A stretch of 42,054 bases of DNA, from the NCBI RefSeq assembly GCF_021502675.1, contig NZ_JAKFHA010000006.1, positions 184,466 to 226,519 of the forward strand, written 5' to 3'. Shown here in pieces: positions 1-7,377 of this stretch. Positions within the stretch are counted from its first letter, which is position 1. Each line of letters begins with the position of its first letter. Made by a program: the position numbers and the translations under genes. The DNA comes from Yinghuangia soli (GTDB lineage Bacteria > Actinomycetota > Actinomycetes > Streptomycetales > Streptomycetaceae). Under the pieces are notes generated by a model. That model worked only from the letters and a program-made list of their open reading frames with translations. It ran no database searches and had not been told where the DNA came from.

Positions 1-90
1 GGGGGGGGGGGGGGGGGGGGGGGCGCGGGGCGGGGGGGGGGGGGGGCCCCCCCCCCCCCGGGCCCCCCCCCCGCGGCGCGCGCACGCAGC
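1..90. repeat. G/C homopolymer edge
   Basis: The first 90 bases are almost only G and C: a run of 23 G, then a run of about 16 G followed directly by about 13 C, then another C run. The G-run/C-run junction is a perfect inverted repeat. Such long homopolymers are unusual even in GC-rich actinomycete DNA and sit at the window edge, so a sequencing or assembly artefact at a contig end is likely. No gene is visible here. Confidence 0.7.
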
Positions 91-171
91 GTGATGCGCG
101 TCGTACCGATGTGCGGGCTTTGGTGGCAGCATCGGACGGGCAGGCGAGCACCGTGCCCGGAAGGGGAGGCC

Positions 172-1215
172 ATGACGGCCACAGATCTGACGTCCACTCA
201 AAAAGCCTCGGCCCCTGATCTGTTCGATCCGACCGTGGCCGCGCCGCCGGTGGTCGACGTGGCCGAGTACGGCTTCGAGGGGCGGCTGGACGCGCTCGCC
301 GAGGACTGGTCCGCGGACGCCCGCTACTGGGAGTACACCAAGGCCGCCAACCCGATCGGGTCCGGCTTCACCACGCCCGTCCCGGCCGTGCAGTTCCCCG
401 CCGCACTGCACGCCGGCGGCGAGACGCGCGTGGTCCCGCTCGACCTCGCCGGACCGATGCGCATCGAGGGCGGCCCGGCGACCAGCCCGGCGCTGCTGGC
501 GAACTTCGTCCGCATCAACCGCGGCGACCGCCTCGCCCTGCGGACCAACGCCACCTCGCAGCTGTACTACGTGATGTACGGACGCGGCACCTCGGTCGTC
601 GACGGCCGCGTCGCCCGCTGGGAGAAGGGCGACTTCCTCGTCCTGCCCGCGGTCGGCGAGGCGGTCCACCACGCGGACGCGGACACCGTCATGTACTGGG
701 TGCACGACGAACCCCTGCTGCGCTACCTCGGCGTGGCCCCGACCGGCCCGCGCTTCAAGCCGACCAAATTCGCCCGCGAGCGCGCGGTCGCCGAACTCGA
801 CGCGATCGCCAACGCCCCCGGCGCGAACAGCAAGAACCGCGTCAGCGTGCTGCTCAACAACGCCGAGCAGGACCAGACCCTGACCGTCACGCACGTGCTG
901 TGGGCGATGTTCGGGCTGCTCCCGGTCGGCCAGATCCAACGCCCGCACCGGCACCAGTCCGTCGCGCTCGACCTGATTCTCGACTGCAAGCCCGGCTGCT
1001 ACTCGCTGCTCGGCGACCGCCTCGACGAACGCGGCGAGATCGCCGACCCGGTACGCGTGGACTGGGAACCGGGCGGCGCGTTCGTCACCCCGCCCGGCAA
1101 ATGGCATGCCCACCACAACGAATCAGGCGCCCCCGCACACCTGATCCCGATCCAGGACGCAGGCCTGCAGACGTACCTGCGCAGCCTCGACATCCGCTTC
1201 ACGGACCGCAAGTAG
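172..1215 (+). CDS. Bicupin dioxygenase-like protein (gentisate dioxygenase type)
   Basis: The protein has 347 residues and two cupin barrels, the architecture of gentisate 1,2-dioxygenase and 1-hydroxy-2-naphthoate dioxygenase. Those are cytosolic Fe(II) enzymes that cleave aromatic rings. The first barrel (about residues 90-200) contains LYYVMYGRGTS and a GDFLVLP turn. The second (about 260-330) contains PHRHQSVALDL and GKWHAHHN, with several candidate metal-binding histidines. The ATG at 172 follows a strong AGGGGAGG ribosome site; an upstream in-frame ATG at 91 lies next to the homopolymer edge and was rejected. The gene converges on a flavin reductase across a shared terminator. The substrate cannot be told from sequence, and a non-catalytic cupin is possible. 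Family confidence is good, exact function low. Confidence 0.75.
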   Translation: MTATDLTSTQKASAPDLFDPTVAAPPVVDVAEYGFEGRLDALAEDWSADARYWEYTKAANPIGSGFTTPVPAVQFPAALHAGGETRVVPLDLAGPMRIEGGPATSPALLANFVRINRGDRLALRTNATSQLYYVMYGRGTSVVDGRVARWEKGDFLVLPAVGEAVHHADADTVMYWVHDEPLLRYLGVAPTGPRFKPTKFARERAVAELDAIANAPGANSKNRVSVLLNNAEQDQTLTVTHVLWAMFGLLPVGQIQRPHRHQSVALDLILDCKPGCYSLLGDRLDERGEIADPVRVDWEPGGAFVTPPGKWHAHHNESGAPAHLIPIQDAGLQTYLRSLDIRFTDRK

Positions 1216-1234
1216 CGAGACGCAGACGCCGCAA

Positions 1235-1286
1235 CGCCACAGGCCCGCTGCGACCCCGGTACGAGGATCGCGGCGGGCCTGTGGCG
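1235..1286. terminator. Bidirectional terminator between bicupin and flavin reductase
   Basis: A perfect 14-bp inverted repeat (1235-1248 with 1273-1286) extends inward by about five more pairs including one G-U, leaving a 14-nt loop. It lies between two converging stop codons, so it probably ends transcription both ways. There is no T-tract, as is common in actinobacteria. Confidence 0.75.
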
Positions 1287-1387
1287 TACTCGGCGGCTCC
1301 CGCGGGAACAGGGGTGCCCGCGGTCTGCCGCCGTCGCCCCGCGGACCGACCGTCCCTCGGCCGCGGGTGGCTCTTGTGCGGGTGCGG

Positions 1388-1873
1388 TCAGCCGGCGAGG
1401 CCGGCGTACGCGCCCTTGTAGAACAGCAGCGGTTCGGCGTCGCGCGGCAGTTCGAGCGCGGACACCTTGCCGATGACGATCTCGTGGTCACCGCCGGGCA
1501 GCACGTGCTCGACGTCCGCCTCGATCCAGGTGATGCTGCCGCCGAGAAGCGGAGCGCCGTTCGCGCCCTTCTCCCAGGCCACGTCGGCGAACTTGTCGCC
1601 GCCGCTGCGGCCCATCGCGCGGCATACGTCCTGCTGGTCCGCGGCGAGGATGTTCACCGCGAACTTGTGCGCGGCCCGGATCCGCGGCCACGTGGTCGAG
1701 GACAGCGCGGGCGCGAAGGAGATGTAGGCCGGTTCGAGCGACAGCGACGTGAACGACTGGCAGGCCATGCCGACCGGCTCGCCGTCGTGCACCGCGGTGA
1801 TCACCGTGACACCGGTGGCGAAATGCCCCATGACCTGGCGCATGCGCGCGGGGTCGATCGTGACGCTGGACAT
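1388..1873 (-). CDS. Flavin reductase family protein (HsaB/HpaC-like)
   Basis: This 161-residue protein is a flavin:NAD(P)H reductase-like domain, the small component that supplies reduced flavin to two-component monooxygenases. It shows the family order: MGHFATGVTVIT near the N-terminus, then GMACQSFTSLSLEP, FAVNILAADQQD, DKFADVAWE, GGDHEIVIG and PLLFYKGAY. From memory the pattern is close to HsaB, the reductase for 3-hydroxy-9,10-secoandrostatrienedione hydroxylase in steroid breakdown, but related reductases serve 4-hydroxyphenylacetate and other phenols. The ATG at 1873 was chosen because homologues begin just before this point; an in-frame start at 1963 would run through the promoter palindrome. 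No oxygenase partner is next to it, so its partner must be encoded elsewhere. Confidence 0.85.
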   Translation of the reverse strand: MSSVTIDPARMRQVMGHFATGVTVITAVHDGEPVGMACQSFTSLSLEPAYISFAPALSSTTWPRIRAAHKFAVNILAADQQDVCRAMGRSGGDKFADVAWEKGANGAPLLGGSITWIEADVEHVLPGGDHEIVIGKVSALELPRDAEPLLFYKGAYAGLAG

Positions 1874-1894
1874 GGCGGCCCCAGTATCGGCAGA

Positions 1895-1915
1895 ACGACT
1901 ATGACTAATAGTCGT
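1895..1915. promoter_or_regulatory. Palindromic operator candidate upstream of the flavin reductase
   Basis: ACGACTAT and ATAGTCGT form perfect 8-bp arms around GACTA, 22 bp upstream of the flavin reductase start. The A/T-rich palindrome stands out in the surrounding GC-rich DNA. Size and position fit a repressor site of the MarR or TetR type. The remaining gap to 2109 holds the terD promoter region, with a run of degenerate GAACC/AACCAG repeats at about 2068-2092 and the GGAGG of terD. Confidence 0.5.
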
Positions 1916-2109
1916 ATGACTTTTCGTTGCGTCTATGACACGGCATTTCCGAGGACCCGTCAAGAGTTCGCACGGAACGTGGCGGGCGACACTCCGGAGC
2001 GGGAACCTCCGGACCCCTCGCGACGTCCTGCTGATGGCAGTACCTTCGGTGCGGAAACCGGAGAAATCCGAACCAGAACCAGAACCTGAACCCTCGGAGG
2101 GATTCCCCC

Positions 2110-2691
2110 ATGGCTGTGAGCCTCAGCAAGGGTGGCAACGTCTCGCTCACCAAGGAGGCTGCGGGCGGCACGCTGACCGCCGTCGTCGTCGGCCTGGGCT
2201 GGGACCTGCGCACCACCACCGGCGAGGACTTCGACCTGGACGCCAGCGCCATCGTCGTCGACGCCGGCGGCCGCGTCGCGTCCGACCAGCACTTCGTCTT
2301 CTTCAACAACGCCTCCACCCCGGACGGCACCGTCGTGCACACCGGCGACAACAAGACCGGTGAGGGCGAGGGCGACGACGAGCAGATCAAGGTCAACCTG
2401 GCCGGCCTGCCCGCCGAGATCGACAAGATCGTCTTCCCGGTGTCGGTGTACGACGCCGAGAACCGCCGCCAGTCGTTCGGCCAGGTCCGCAACGCGTTCA
2501 TCCGCATCGTGAACCAGGCCGACAACACCGAGCTGGCCCGCTACGACCTCTCGGAGGACGCCTCCACCGAGACGGCGATGCTGTTCGGCGAGATCTACCG
2601 CAACGGCGCCGAGTGGAAGTTCCGCGCGCTGGGCCAGGGCTACGCGTCCGGCCTCGCGGGCATCGCGAAGGACTACGGCGTCAACGTCTGA
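2110..2691 (+). CDS. terD: TerD family stress/tellurium-resistance protein
   Basis: This 193-residue protein matches TerD-family proteins over its whole length. It starts MAVSLSKGGNVSLTK and carries the conserved GLGWD, DFDLDASA, FFNN, HTGDN, GEGEGDDEQI and FPVSVYD segments. TerD proteins are cytosolic calcium-binding beta-sandwich proteins found in tellurite, phage and general stress loci; their molecular activity is not settled. The acidic clusters that bind calcium in characterised members are present. The ATG follows CGGAGG at normal spacing. The next gene is a von Willebrand A-domain membrane protein, and vWA proteins often accompany Ter proteins, so a shared envelope-stress role is plausible but inferred. 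Confidence 0.95.
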   Translation: MAVSLSKGGNVSLTKEAAGGTLTAVVVGLGWDLRTTTGEDFDLDASAIVVDAGGRVASDQHFVFFNNASTPDGTVVHTGDNKTGEGEGDDEQIKVNLAGLPAEIDKIVFPVSVYDAENRRQSFGQVRNAFIRIVNQADNTELARYDLSEDASTETAMLFGEIYRNGAEWKFRALGQGYASGLAGIAKDYGVNV

Positions 2692-2757
2692 CGCTCCTCG
2701 GCAGCACTTCTGCTGCCCATCCGCACAGCGGGCATCGCTCCCGCTGCTTCGGACCAC

Positions 2758-2795
2758 CCGGACCCGGCAGCCGCCTCCGCGGCCGCCGGGTCCGG
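2758..2795 (+). terminator. Hairpin terminator after terD
   Basis: Arms of 11 bp (2758-2768 and 2785-2795) pair perfectly around a 16-nt loop, followed by CGTTTCC. It lies 67 bp after the terD stop. The rest of the gap up to 2978 shows no gene; a CACCGGAGG ribosome site precedes the next start. Confidence 0.6.
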
Positions 2796-2978
2796 CGTTT
2801 CCGGGCTCCGCGGCCATCCGGCGGGGCGGTCCGGCGGACGGCAATCGAGGGATTTCCCCTCCCCCGGCACCCTCGCGGCCGACACACTGGGTTGCGAAGT
2901 GCACAGGGGCCGGGGGAAGAACGCTGCCTTGCCGCCGGCGTCCAGTCGAAACAGCGGTCGCACCGGAGGCGTTGTCGC

Positions 2979-5549
2979 ATGCCATTAACGAGAGTCCGAG
3001 CACAACGAGCGGATCGATGGCGGAAAGCGATGCTGGTCGCCGCGGCCGCACTGGTCCTGTTCGTCTTCTGGGCCCCGGCCGCGTCCGCGGCGCCGAAGCG
3101 CACGATCATCCTGGTCGTCGACACGTCCGACTCGATGAACAGCGACAACCGGCTGGAGCAGGCCCAGTCCGCGCTGCGCAGCACCATCGGCTCGCTGGCC
3201 GGCAGCGACGTCGTGGGGCTGCACGAGTTCAGCGGCGACTGCAGTGACGGCGGCGAGCTGACCGTCCAGCCGGGCACCGGCAACCGCGCCGAACTGCGCG
3301 GCCAGGTCGACCGCCTCCAGACCAGCGGCGGCACCCCGACCCCCGCGGCGATCCGGAAGGCCGCGGAAGGGTTCCCGAAGGACTCGTCGCAGAAGGTCCT
3401 CATCCTCGTCTCGGACGGCGCGAGCACGTGCGGCGACCCGTGCCCCGAGGTCACCAAAGTGCAGGAAGAACTGGGCATCAAGTTCGTCGCGCACACCGTC
3501 GGCTTCGACACGCAGGGCGTGGCCAACACCCAGCTGAGCTGCATCGCCGACGTCACCGGCGGCAAGTACTTCGCGGCCACCGACGAGGAGGGCATCACCT
3601 CCAGCCTCGCCGAGGCGCTCAAGCCGATCGTGGGCGAGGACGTCTCGACCATCCTCAACTCCCTGCCGACGCCCAGCGACGTGCCGCTGGACGCGGAGAG
3701 CGTCGGCAAGACCGCACTCCTCGCGGGCGCGCTCGTGCTGCTGATCGGCTTCCCCGCCGAACTCTTCAACCGCACGCTGGAGGCGAACCAGAAGCGCATC
3801 TCGCGCTGGTGGCGGCGGCGCGGCACAGGCGGCATGCCCGGCGCGACCGGCGGTGCCGCACCGGCCGCCGCGGGCGGGCCGTTCCCGCCGGGCGGCGCGG
3901 GCATGCAAGGCGGCCCGAGCGGTGCCGGATCCGGGCCGTACGCGCAGCACGGCGGAGATGCGGGCGGCCCCATGGCCCAGCACTCCGGCTCCGGTTCGTA
4001 CGCACAGCACTCCGGCGGGGGCTTCGGTCCCGGCGGCAGCGCCGGAATGCAGGGCGACCCGAGCGGCGGCGGCGCGTTCGGCCCCGGCGGCAGCGCGGGC
4101 ATGCAGGGCGACCCGAGCGGTGCCGGATCCGGGCCGTACGCGCAGCACTCCGGCAGCGGCTACGGCCCGGGCGGCAGCGCAGGCATGCAGGGCGACCCGA
4201 GCGGCGCCGGCAGCGGCGCGTACGGGAGCGCCGGCATGCAGGGCGACCCCTCCGCCGCGGGCGGCTTCGACGCCTCCGGCAACTACCGGCAGCAGGCCGG
4301 CGGTTCCGGGCCCTACCCGGCAGCCGCCGTACCGGGTGCCGGTGCGGTCCGCTCGCTGTGGGCGTCCCCGTGGATCCTGCCGATCTTCGTGCTGCTCAGC
4401 GCACTGGCCTCGACCTTCGTCGACCCGGACTCCGGCTTCGACGCGAAGTCCGGCATCCTGCTGCTCGGCTTCCTGATCGCGGCCCCGGTGATCCTCTTCG
4501 CGTACGCATGGCCGAACGAGCAGGTCGCCAAGCGCGCGTCGAACATCCCCGCAAAGCTCAAGACGGTCCCGGCGGCCCTCGCCCTCGCGGTCTTCTGCAC
4601 AATGCTCTCGCGCTTCTCGGACTTCGTGCCCGGCTACGTCTTCGGCCTGGTGCTCGGCTACGTCGCGCTGCGCGAGCGGCGGCTCAGCCGCGCCGCCGAG
4701 GGCAAGGGCGTCCTCTTCGGTGCGCTGACCGCCCTCGTGGTCGCGGCCGGCGCCTGGGTGGGGCTGGAGTTCGTGCACGAGGACGCCACCGCGGTCGACG
4801 CCAACGTCGGCCTGGTCATCGCCGACACGATCCTGGGCACGACCTTCATCCTGGGCGTCGAGACGGTCATCTTCGGCCTGGTCCCGCTGCGCTTCATGGA
4901 CGGCAACAAGCTGCGGAAGTGGAACACCTGGATCTGGCTGGCCACTTATGCCCTCGCCGTCCTGCTGTTCGTCCACGTGCTGGTGCTCAACTCCGGCCAG
5001 GGCGGCTCCGATTCCGAGACCTCGCTGACCGCCGCGCTGATCCTGTTCGCGGGCTTCGGCCTCGCCGCCGCGCTGTTCTGGGCCTGGTTCAAGTACATCC
5101 CGGACCCGGCGCTGCACCCGCACCTCGCGATGATCGGCATGCCGCAGCCGCGTACCGCGCCGCGCACGCCTCGCGCACCTCGCGCGGTTCAGAACCAGCA
5201 GGGCGGCTGGGGCGGTACCTACGCCCCGACCGCTCCGCCGGCACCGCCCGCGACGGGCACGTACGCGCCTGCCGCACCGCCGCAGCCGTCGGCCACGGGC
5301 ATGTACGCACCGCCGCCCCAGCCCCCGACGGGCGCGTACGCCCCGCCCGCCCCGCCCACTCCGCCGCCGCCCGCGGCCCCGACCGGCTACTACGGCACCC
5401 CCGGCCCGGGCGCGATGCCCCCAACGCCCGTCCACCAGCCGCAGGCCCCGGAGTCCCGGCCCTACGCGCCGCCGACCCCGCCGACCCCGCCCCCGCCCTC
5501 CGCTCCCCCGCCGCAGGCGGCACCCGCGGACCGGCCGCAGGACCAATAG
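2979..5549 (+). CDS. Von Willebrand factor A-domain polytopic membrane protein
   Basis: This is an 856-residue envelope protein. A signal or anchor helix (about residues 17-38) is followed by an extracytoplasmic vWA domain (about 42-220) with an intact metal-ion site: the DTSDS motif at residues 48-52, the threonine loop GGTPTP and LVSDGAS. A transmembrane helix (about 245-262) and a basic stretch lead into a Gly/Ala/Gln-rich repeat region (about 300-440). At least seven hydrophobic segments follow (about 455-700). The tail (about 745-856) is proline-rich with repeated TYAP/MYAP/AYAP units. The ATG at 2979 sits behind CACCGGAGG. vWA domains bind protein partners through a metal ion; the rest suggests a scaffold spanning the membrane. 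It follows terD and precedes two small paralogous proteins, perhaps partners. Function is otherwise unknown. Confidence 0.88.
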   Translation: MPLTRVRAQRADRWRKAMLVAAAALVLFVFWAPAASAAPKRTIILVVDTSDSMNSDNRLEQAQSALRSTIGSLAGSDVVGLHEFSGDCSDGGELTVQPGTGNRAELRGQVDRLQTSGGTPTPAAIRKAAEGFPKDSSQKVLILVSDGASTCGDPCPEVTKVQEELGIKFVAHTVGFDTQGVANTQLSCIADVTGGKYFAATDEEGITSSLAEALKPIVGEDVSTILNSLPTPSDVPLDAESVGKTALLAGALVLLIGFPAELFNRTLEANQKRISRWWRRRGTGGMPGATGGAAPAAAGGPFPPGGAGMQGGPSGAGSGPYAQHGGDAGGPMAQHSGSGSYAQHSGGGFGPGGSAGMQGDPSGGGAFGPGGSAGMQGDPSGAGSGPYAQHSGSGYGPGGSAGMQGDPSGAGSGAYGSAGMQGDPSAAGGFDASGNYRQQAGGSGPYPAAAVPGAGAVRSLWASPWILPIFVLLSALASTFVDPDSGFDAKSGILLLGFLIAAPVILFAYAWPNEQVAKRASNIPAKLKTVPAALALAVFCTMLSRFSDFVPGYVFGLVLGYVALRERRLSRAAEGKGVLFGALTALVVAAGAWVGLEFVHEDATAVDANVGLVIADTILGTTFILGVETVIFGLVPLRFMDGNKLRKWNTWIWLATYALAVLLFVHVLVLNSGQGGSDSETSLTAALILFAGFGLAAALFWAWFKYIPDPALHPHLAMIGMPQPRTAPRTPRAPRAVQNQQGGWGGTYAPTAPPAPPATGTYAPAAPPQPSATGMYAPPPQPPTGAYAPPAPPTPPPPAAPTGYYGTPGPGAMPPTPVHQPQAPESRPYAPPTPPTPPPPSAPPPQAAPADRPQDQ
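3895..4262 (+). repeat. In-frame GMQGDPSG repeats in the vWA protein
   Basis: Five degenerate copies of a unit with core AGMQGDPSGAGSG, several followed by PYAQHSGSG, lie in tandem within the coding sequence. The nucleotide copies are nearly identical in places, for example the two GGTGCCGGATCCGGGCCG stretches, which suggests recent expansion. The encoded region is low-complexity and probably disordered, on the cytoplasmic side if the preceding helix is a true membrane segment. Confidence 0.8.
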
Positions 5550-5583
5550 GACGGCCAGGGACCGCCCAAGACGTGCTGAGCGC

Positions 5584-5600
5584 GGGCGGCTCAGCCGCCC
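5584..5600 (+). terminator. Weak hairpin after the vWA gene
   Basis: GGGCGGC and GCCGCCC pair around TCA, 35 bp after the vWA stop codon. It is short, so termination may be partial and the next gene could be read through. Confidence 0.35.
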
Positions 5601-5646
5601 CGCACGCCTCCCGGACGGCCCGGGAACCAGTGACGATCGGCCAACA

Positions 5647-5658
5647 TCCGTATACGGA
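5647..5658. promoter_or_regulatory. 12-bp palindrome upstream of the small anchored protein
   Basis: TCCGTATACGGA is a perfect palindrome 41 bp upstream of the GTG at 5700. The embedded TATACG could also be a -10 element. It is either a promoter with a symmetric core or an operator; the sequence does not decide. Confidence 0.3.
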
Positions 5659-5699
5659 AAGGGGAAAGCGGGCAAAGGAGTCCTCGGAGAGGAATCGCT

Positions 5700-6254
5700 G
5701 TGTCCATAGTTCTGATCGTCATCGTGGGCGTGGCCGTGCTTGCGGCGGCGGGCGGGCTGGTGGTCGGCCGCCCGGTGCTCCGCAGTCGGCGGCTGCGGCA
5801 TCGTTTCGGGCCGGAATACGACCGTGCACTCGGGCAGTTCGGTAGCCGCCGGGAAGCCGAACGCAATCTCGCAGAGCGCCAGCGCAGGTACCGCGACCTT
5901 GACATCCGCGACCTTCCCGCGGAGACCAAGACGAAATACGAAGCGGCGTGGAGCGCGCTGCAGGAGCGCTTCGTGGAATCGCCCGCGGACGCGTTGGCTC
6001 AGGCCGACGCGCTCATCACCCGAGTGATGCACGAGCGCGGGTACCCGACCGGGGCCCGGGAGAAGCGCATGGAGATCTTGTCCGTCGCACACGGGCGTTC
6101 CCTGGACCGCTACCGGCAGGCCCAGGAGATCGACCGGCTGCGCGAGGCGGGCAAGGCCTCCACCGAGGATCTGCGCCAGGCGCTGCTGTACCACCGCACG
6201 CTGTTCGCCGAACTGCTCGGCCGCACACCCGACGCGTTGTCGCAGGGGAAGTGA
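5700..6254 (+). CDS. Small membrane-anchored protein, paralogue of the next gene
   Basis: The product has 184 residues: one N-terminal transmembrane helix (about 2-22), a basic stretch and then a soluble, mostly helical, highly charged domain. I do not recognise a named family. The segment FVESPADALAQADALITRVM and, further on, TEDLRQALLYHR recur in altered form in the next gene, so the two share a fold. The GTG start follows GGAGAGG at good spacing; codons before it are non-coding in character. It lies 7 bp before the next gene and downstream of the vWA protein, suggesting an operon. A helical adaptor at the membrane is possible but not shown. Confidence 0.75.
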   Translation: MSIVLIVIVGVAVLAAAGGLVVGRPVLRSRRLRHRFGPEYDRALGQFGSRREAERNLAERQRRYRDLDIRDLPAETKTKYEAAWSALQERFVESPADALAQADALITRVMHERGYPTGAREKRMEILSVAHGRSLDRYRQAQEIDRLREAGKASTEDLRQALLYHRTLFAELLGRTPDALSQGK

Positions 6255-6261
6255 GGACGCC

Positions 6262-6744
6262 ATGACCCAATCGACGAACAAGTCCGCCGAGGAAGCCCCG
6301 GTCGTCGAGCGCGACGAGCGCGACCGGGCCGCCCGCCAGGCGCGGGTGACCGAGAAGACCGGGTCCGCACTCAAGCCGCCCCCGCCGGGTTCGATCCCGG
6401 CGCCGCCCGGTCCGGTGAGCACCGGACGGCCCGCCCGGCAGCCCGCACACGCGGCTCCGAGCACGGGCGCGGAAGTACTTCCACCCCTGCTGGGCAAGTC
6501 GGTTGCCGACGGCTACCGCAAACGCATGCGCGAGACACTGGCCAACTTCGTGGACGATCCGGGTGACGCGGTCGCCGGTGCCGACGCACTGTTCGGCGAG
6601 GCGATCACCGCCCTGAACCAGGCTCTGCTGCGCCGCCAGGAGGAGATGGCCCGGCAACGCCAGGGCAGTTCGGGCGACACCGAGCAGTTGCGGCAGGCGC
6701 TGCTGCGCTACCGGGCGGCGATCGAGGCCGTGGTGACGCTGTAG
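6262..6744 (+). CDS. Soluble helical protein, paralogue of the preceding gene
   Basis: This 160-residue protein begins with a charged, proline-rich and probably disordered half (about 1-75, with KPPPPGSIPAPPGP). It ends in a helical domain with FVDDPGDAVAGADALFGEAI and TEQLRQALLRYR, which align with the same positions of the preceding protein. It lacks the membrane helix of that protein. The ATG is 7 bp after the previous stop with AGGACGCC upstream. The pair looks like a duplicated domain with one membrane-bound and one soluble copy. No enzymatic motif is visible and the function is unknown. Confidence 0.75.
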   Translation: MTQSTNKSAEEAPVVERDERDRAARQARVTEKTGSALKPPPPGSIPAPPGPVSTGRPARQPAHAAPSTGAEVLPPLLGKSVADGYRKRMRETLANFVDDPGDAVAGADALFGEAITALNQALLRRQEEMARQRQGSSGDTEQLRQALLRYRAAIEAVVTL

Positions 6745-6770
6745 GACGCACCTGAAGCACGAGCAAGTCG

Positions 6771-6800
6771 CGGGCCCGGTCGGCACATCGGCCGGGCCCG
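6771..6800 (+). terminator. Hairpin terminator
   Basis: Twelve-base arms (6771-6782 and 6789-6800) pair with one G-U around a 6-nt loop, 26 bp after the stop of the small helical protein. Confidence 0.65.
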
Positions 6801-6844
6801 TACTCATGCCCGCCGGCTACCTGCCCGGCAGGCCCGTACGTACC

Positions 6845-6860
6845 TGAGTAGTTCCACTCA
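6845..6860. promoter_or_regulatory. Inverted repeat TGAGT-N6-ACTCA
   Basis: Perfect 5-bp arms lie about 75 bp upstream of the small membrane protein at 6936, in a locally A/T-richer patch. This may be its promoter or operator region. The call rests on symmetry and position only. Confidence 0.3.
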
Positions 6861-6935
6861 TGTCGCGGCGCAGCCCTTCGCGAAGACTGGTGGCATCGGA
6901 AGAAGCACCGGATCCGCACGGACGGGAGACGCACC

Positions 6936-7319
6936 ATGTACGGACCGTACGCACCTCAGGGGCAGGCACACATGGCCCCGCCCATGTGGATACCCCCGAC
7001 TCCGGCACCGCGCCGCGACCGCCCGGTGTTCATCGCGCTGGCCGCGGTGCTGTGGTCGGTGACCGCGATCGCGCTGGGCATCGTCCTGCTCACGCTGGCG
7101 TGGATCGGCGTGTGGATCTGGGCGGACGGGCAGAACGTGATGCCGCTGGTCGCCGTCACCGGCGGCGCGCTGGCCGGCGCGGGCCTGCTGCTGACCGCGG
7201 TGTACCACGCGCCCGGGTTCCGCAAGCTGGCACCGAGCGTGCGACTCACGATCCTCGGTGCGGTCGCCGCTGCGACGCCGCTCTACTTCGTGGTGCGCAT
7301 CATGACGTACTCCGGCTGA
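6936..7319 (+). CDS. Small three-helix membrane protein
   Basis: The product has 127 residues: a short proline- and methionine-rich N-terminus (MYGPYAPQGQAHMAPP) and three hydrophobic segments at about residues 31-57, 67-88 and 100-122. It resembles the many small uncharacterised membrane proteins of streptomycetes; I cannot assign a family. GGGAG precedes the ATG. It has its own upstream spacer and ends against a terminator shared with the converging hydrolase, so it is probably monocistronic. Confidence 0.7.
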   Translation: MYGPYAPQGQAHMAPPMWIPPTPAPRRDRPVFIALAAVLWSVTAIALGIVLLTLAWIGVWIWADGQNVMPLVAVTGGALAGAGLLLTAVYHAPGFRKLAPSVRLTILGAVAAATPLYFVVRIMTYSG

Positions 7320-7338
7320 CCGGCACCCGCCGAGCTCG

Positions 7339-7376
7339 CGGCCCGCACCCGCGCCGCACGCGCCGCGTGCGGGCCG
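7339..7376. terminator. Bidirectional terminator
   Basis: Ten-base arms (7339-7348 and 7367-7376) pair perfectly around an 18-nt loop in the 58-bp gap between the converging small membrane protein and alpha/beta hydrolase. Confidence 0.55.
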
Positions 7377-7377
7377 G

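Noticed and set aside
2985-6497. A very long open frame on the minus strand opposite the vWA gene and its followers
   Set aside because: It is Arg/Gly/Ala-rich without domains, and lies opposite genes with clear motifs and ribosome sites. Long antisense frames are expected in very GC-rich DNA.
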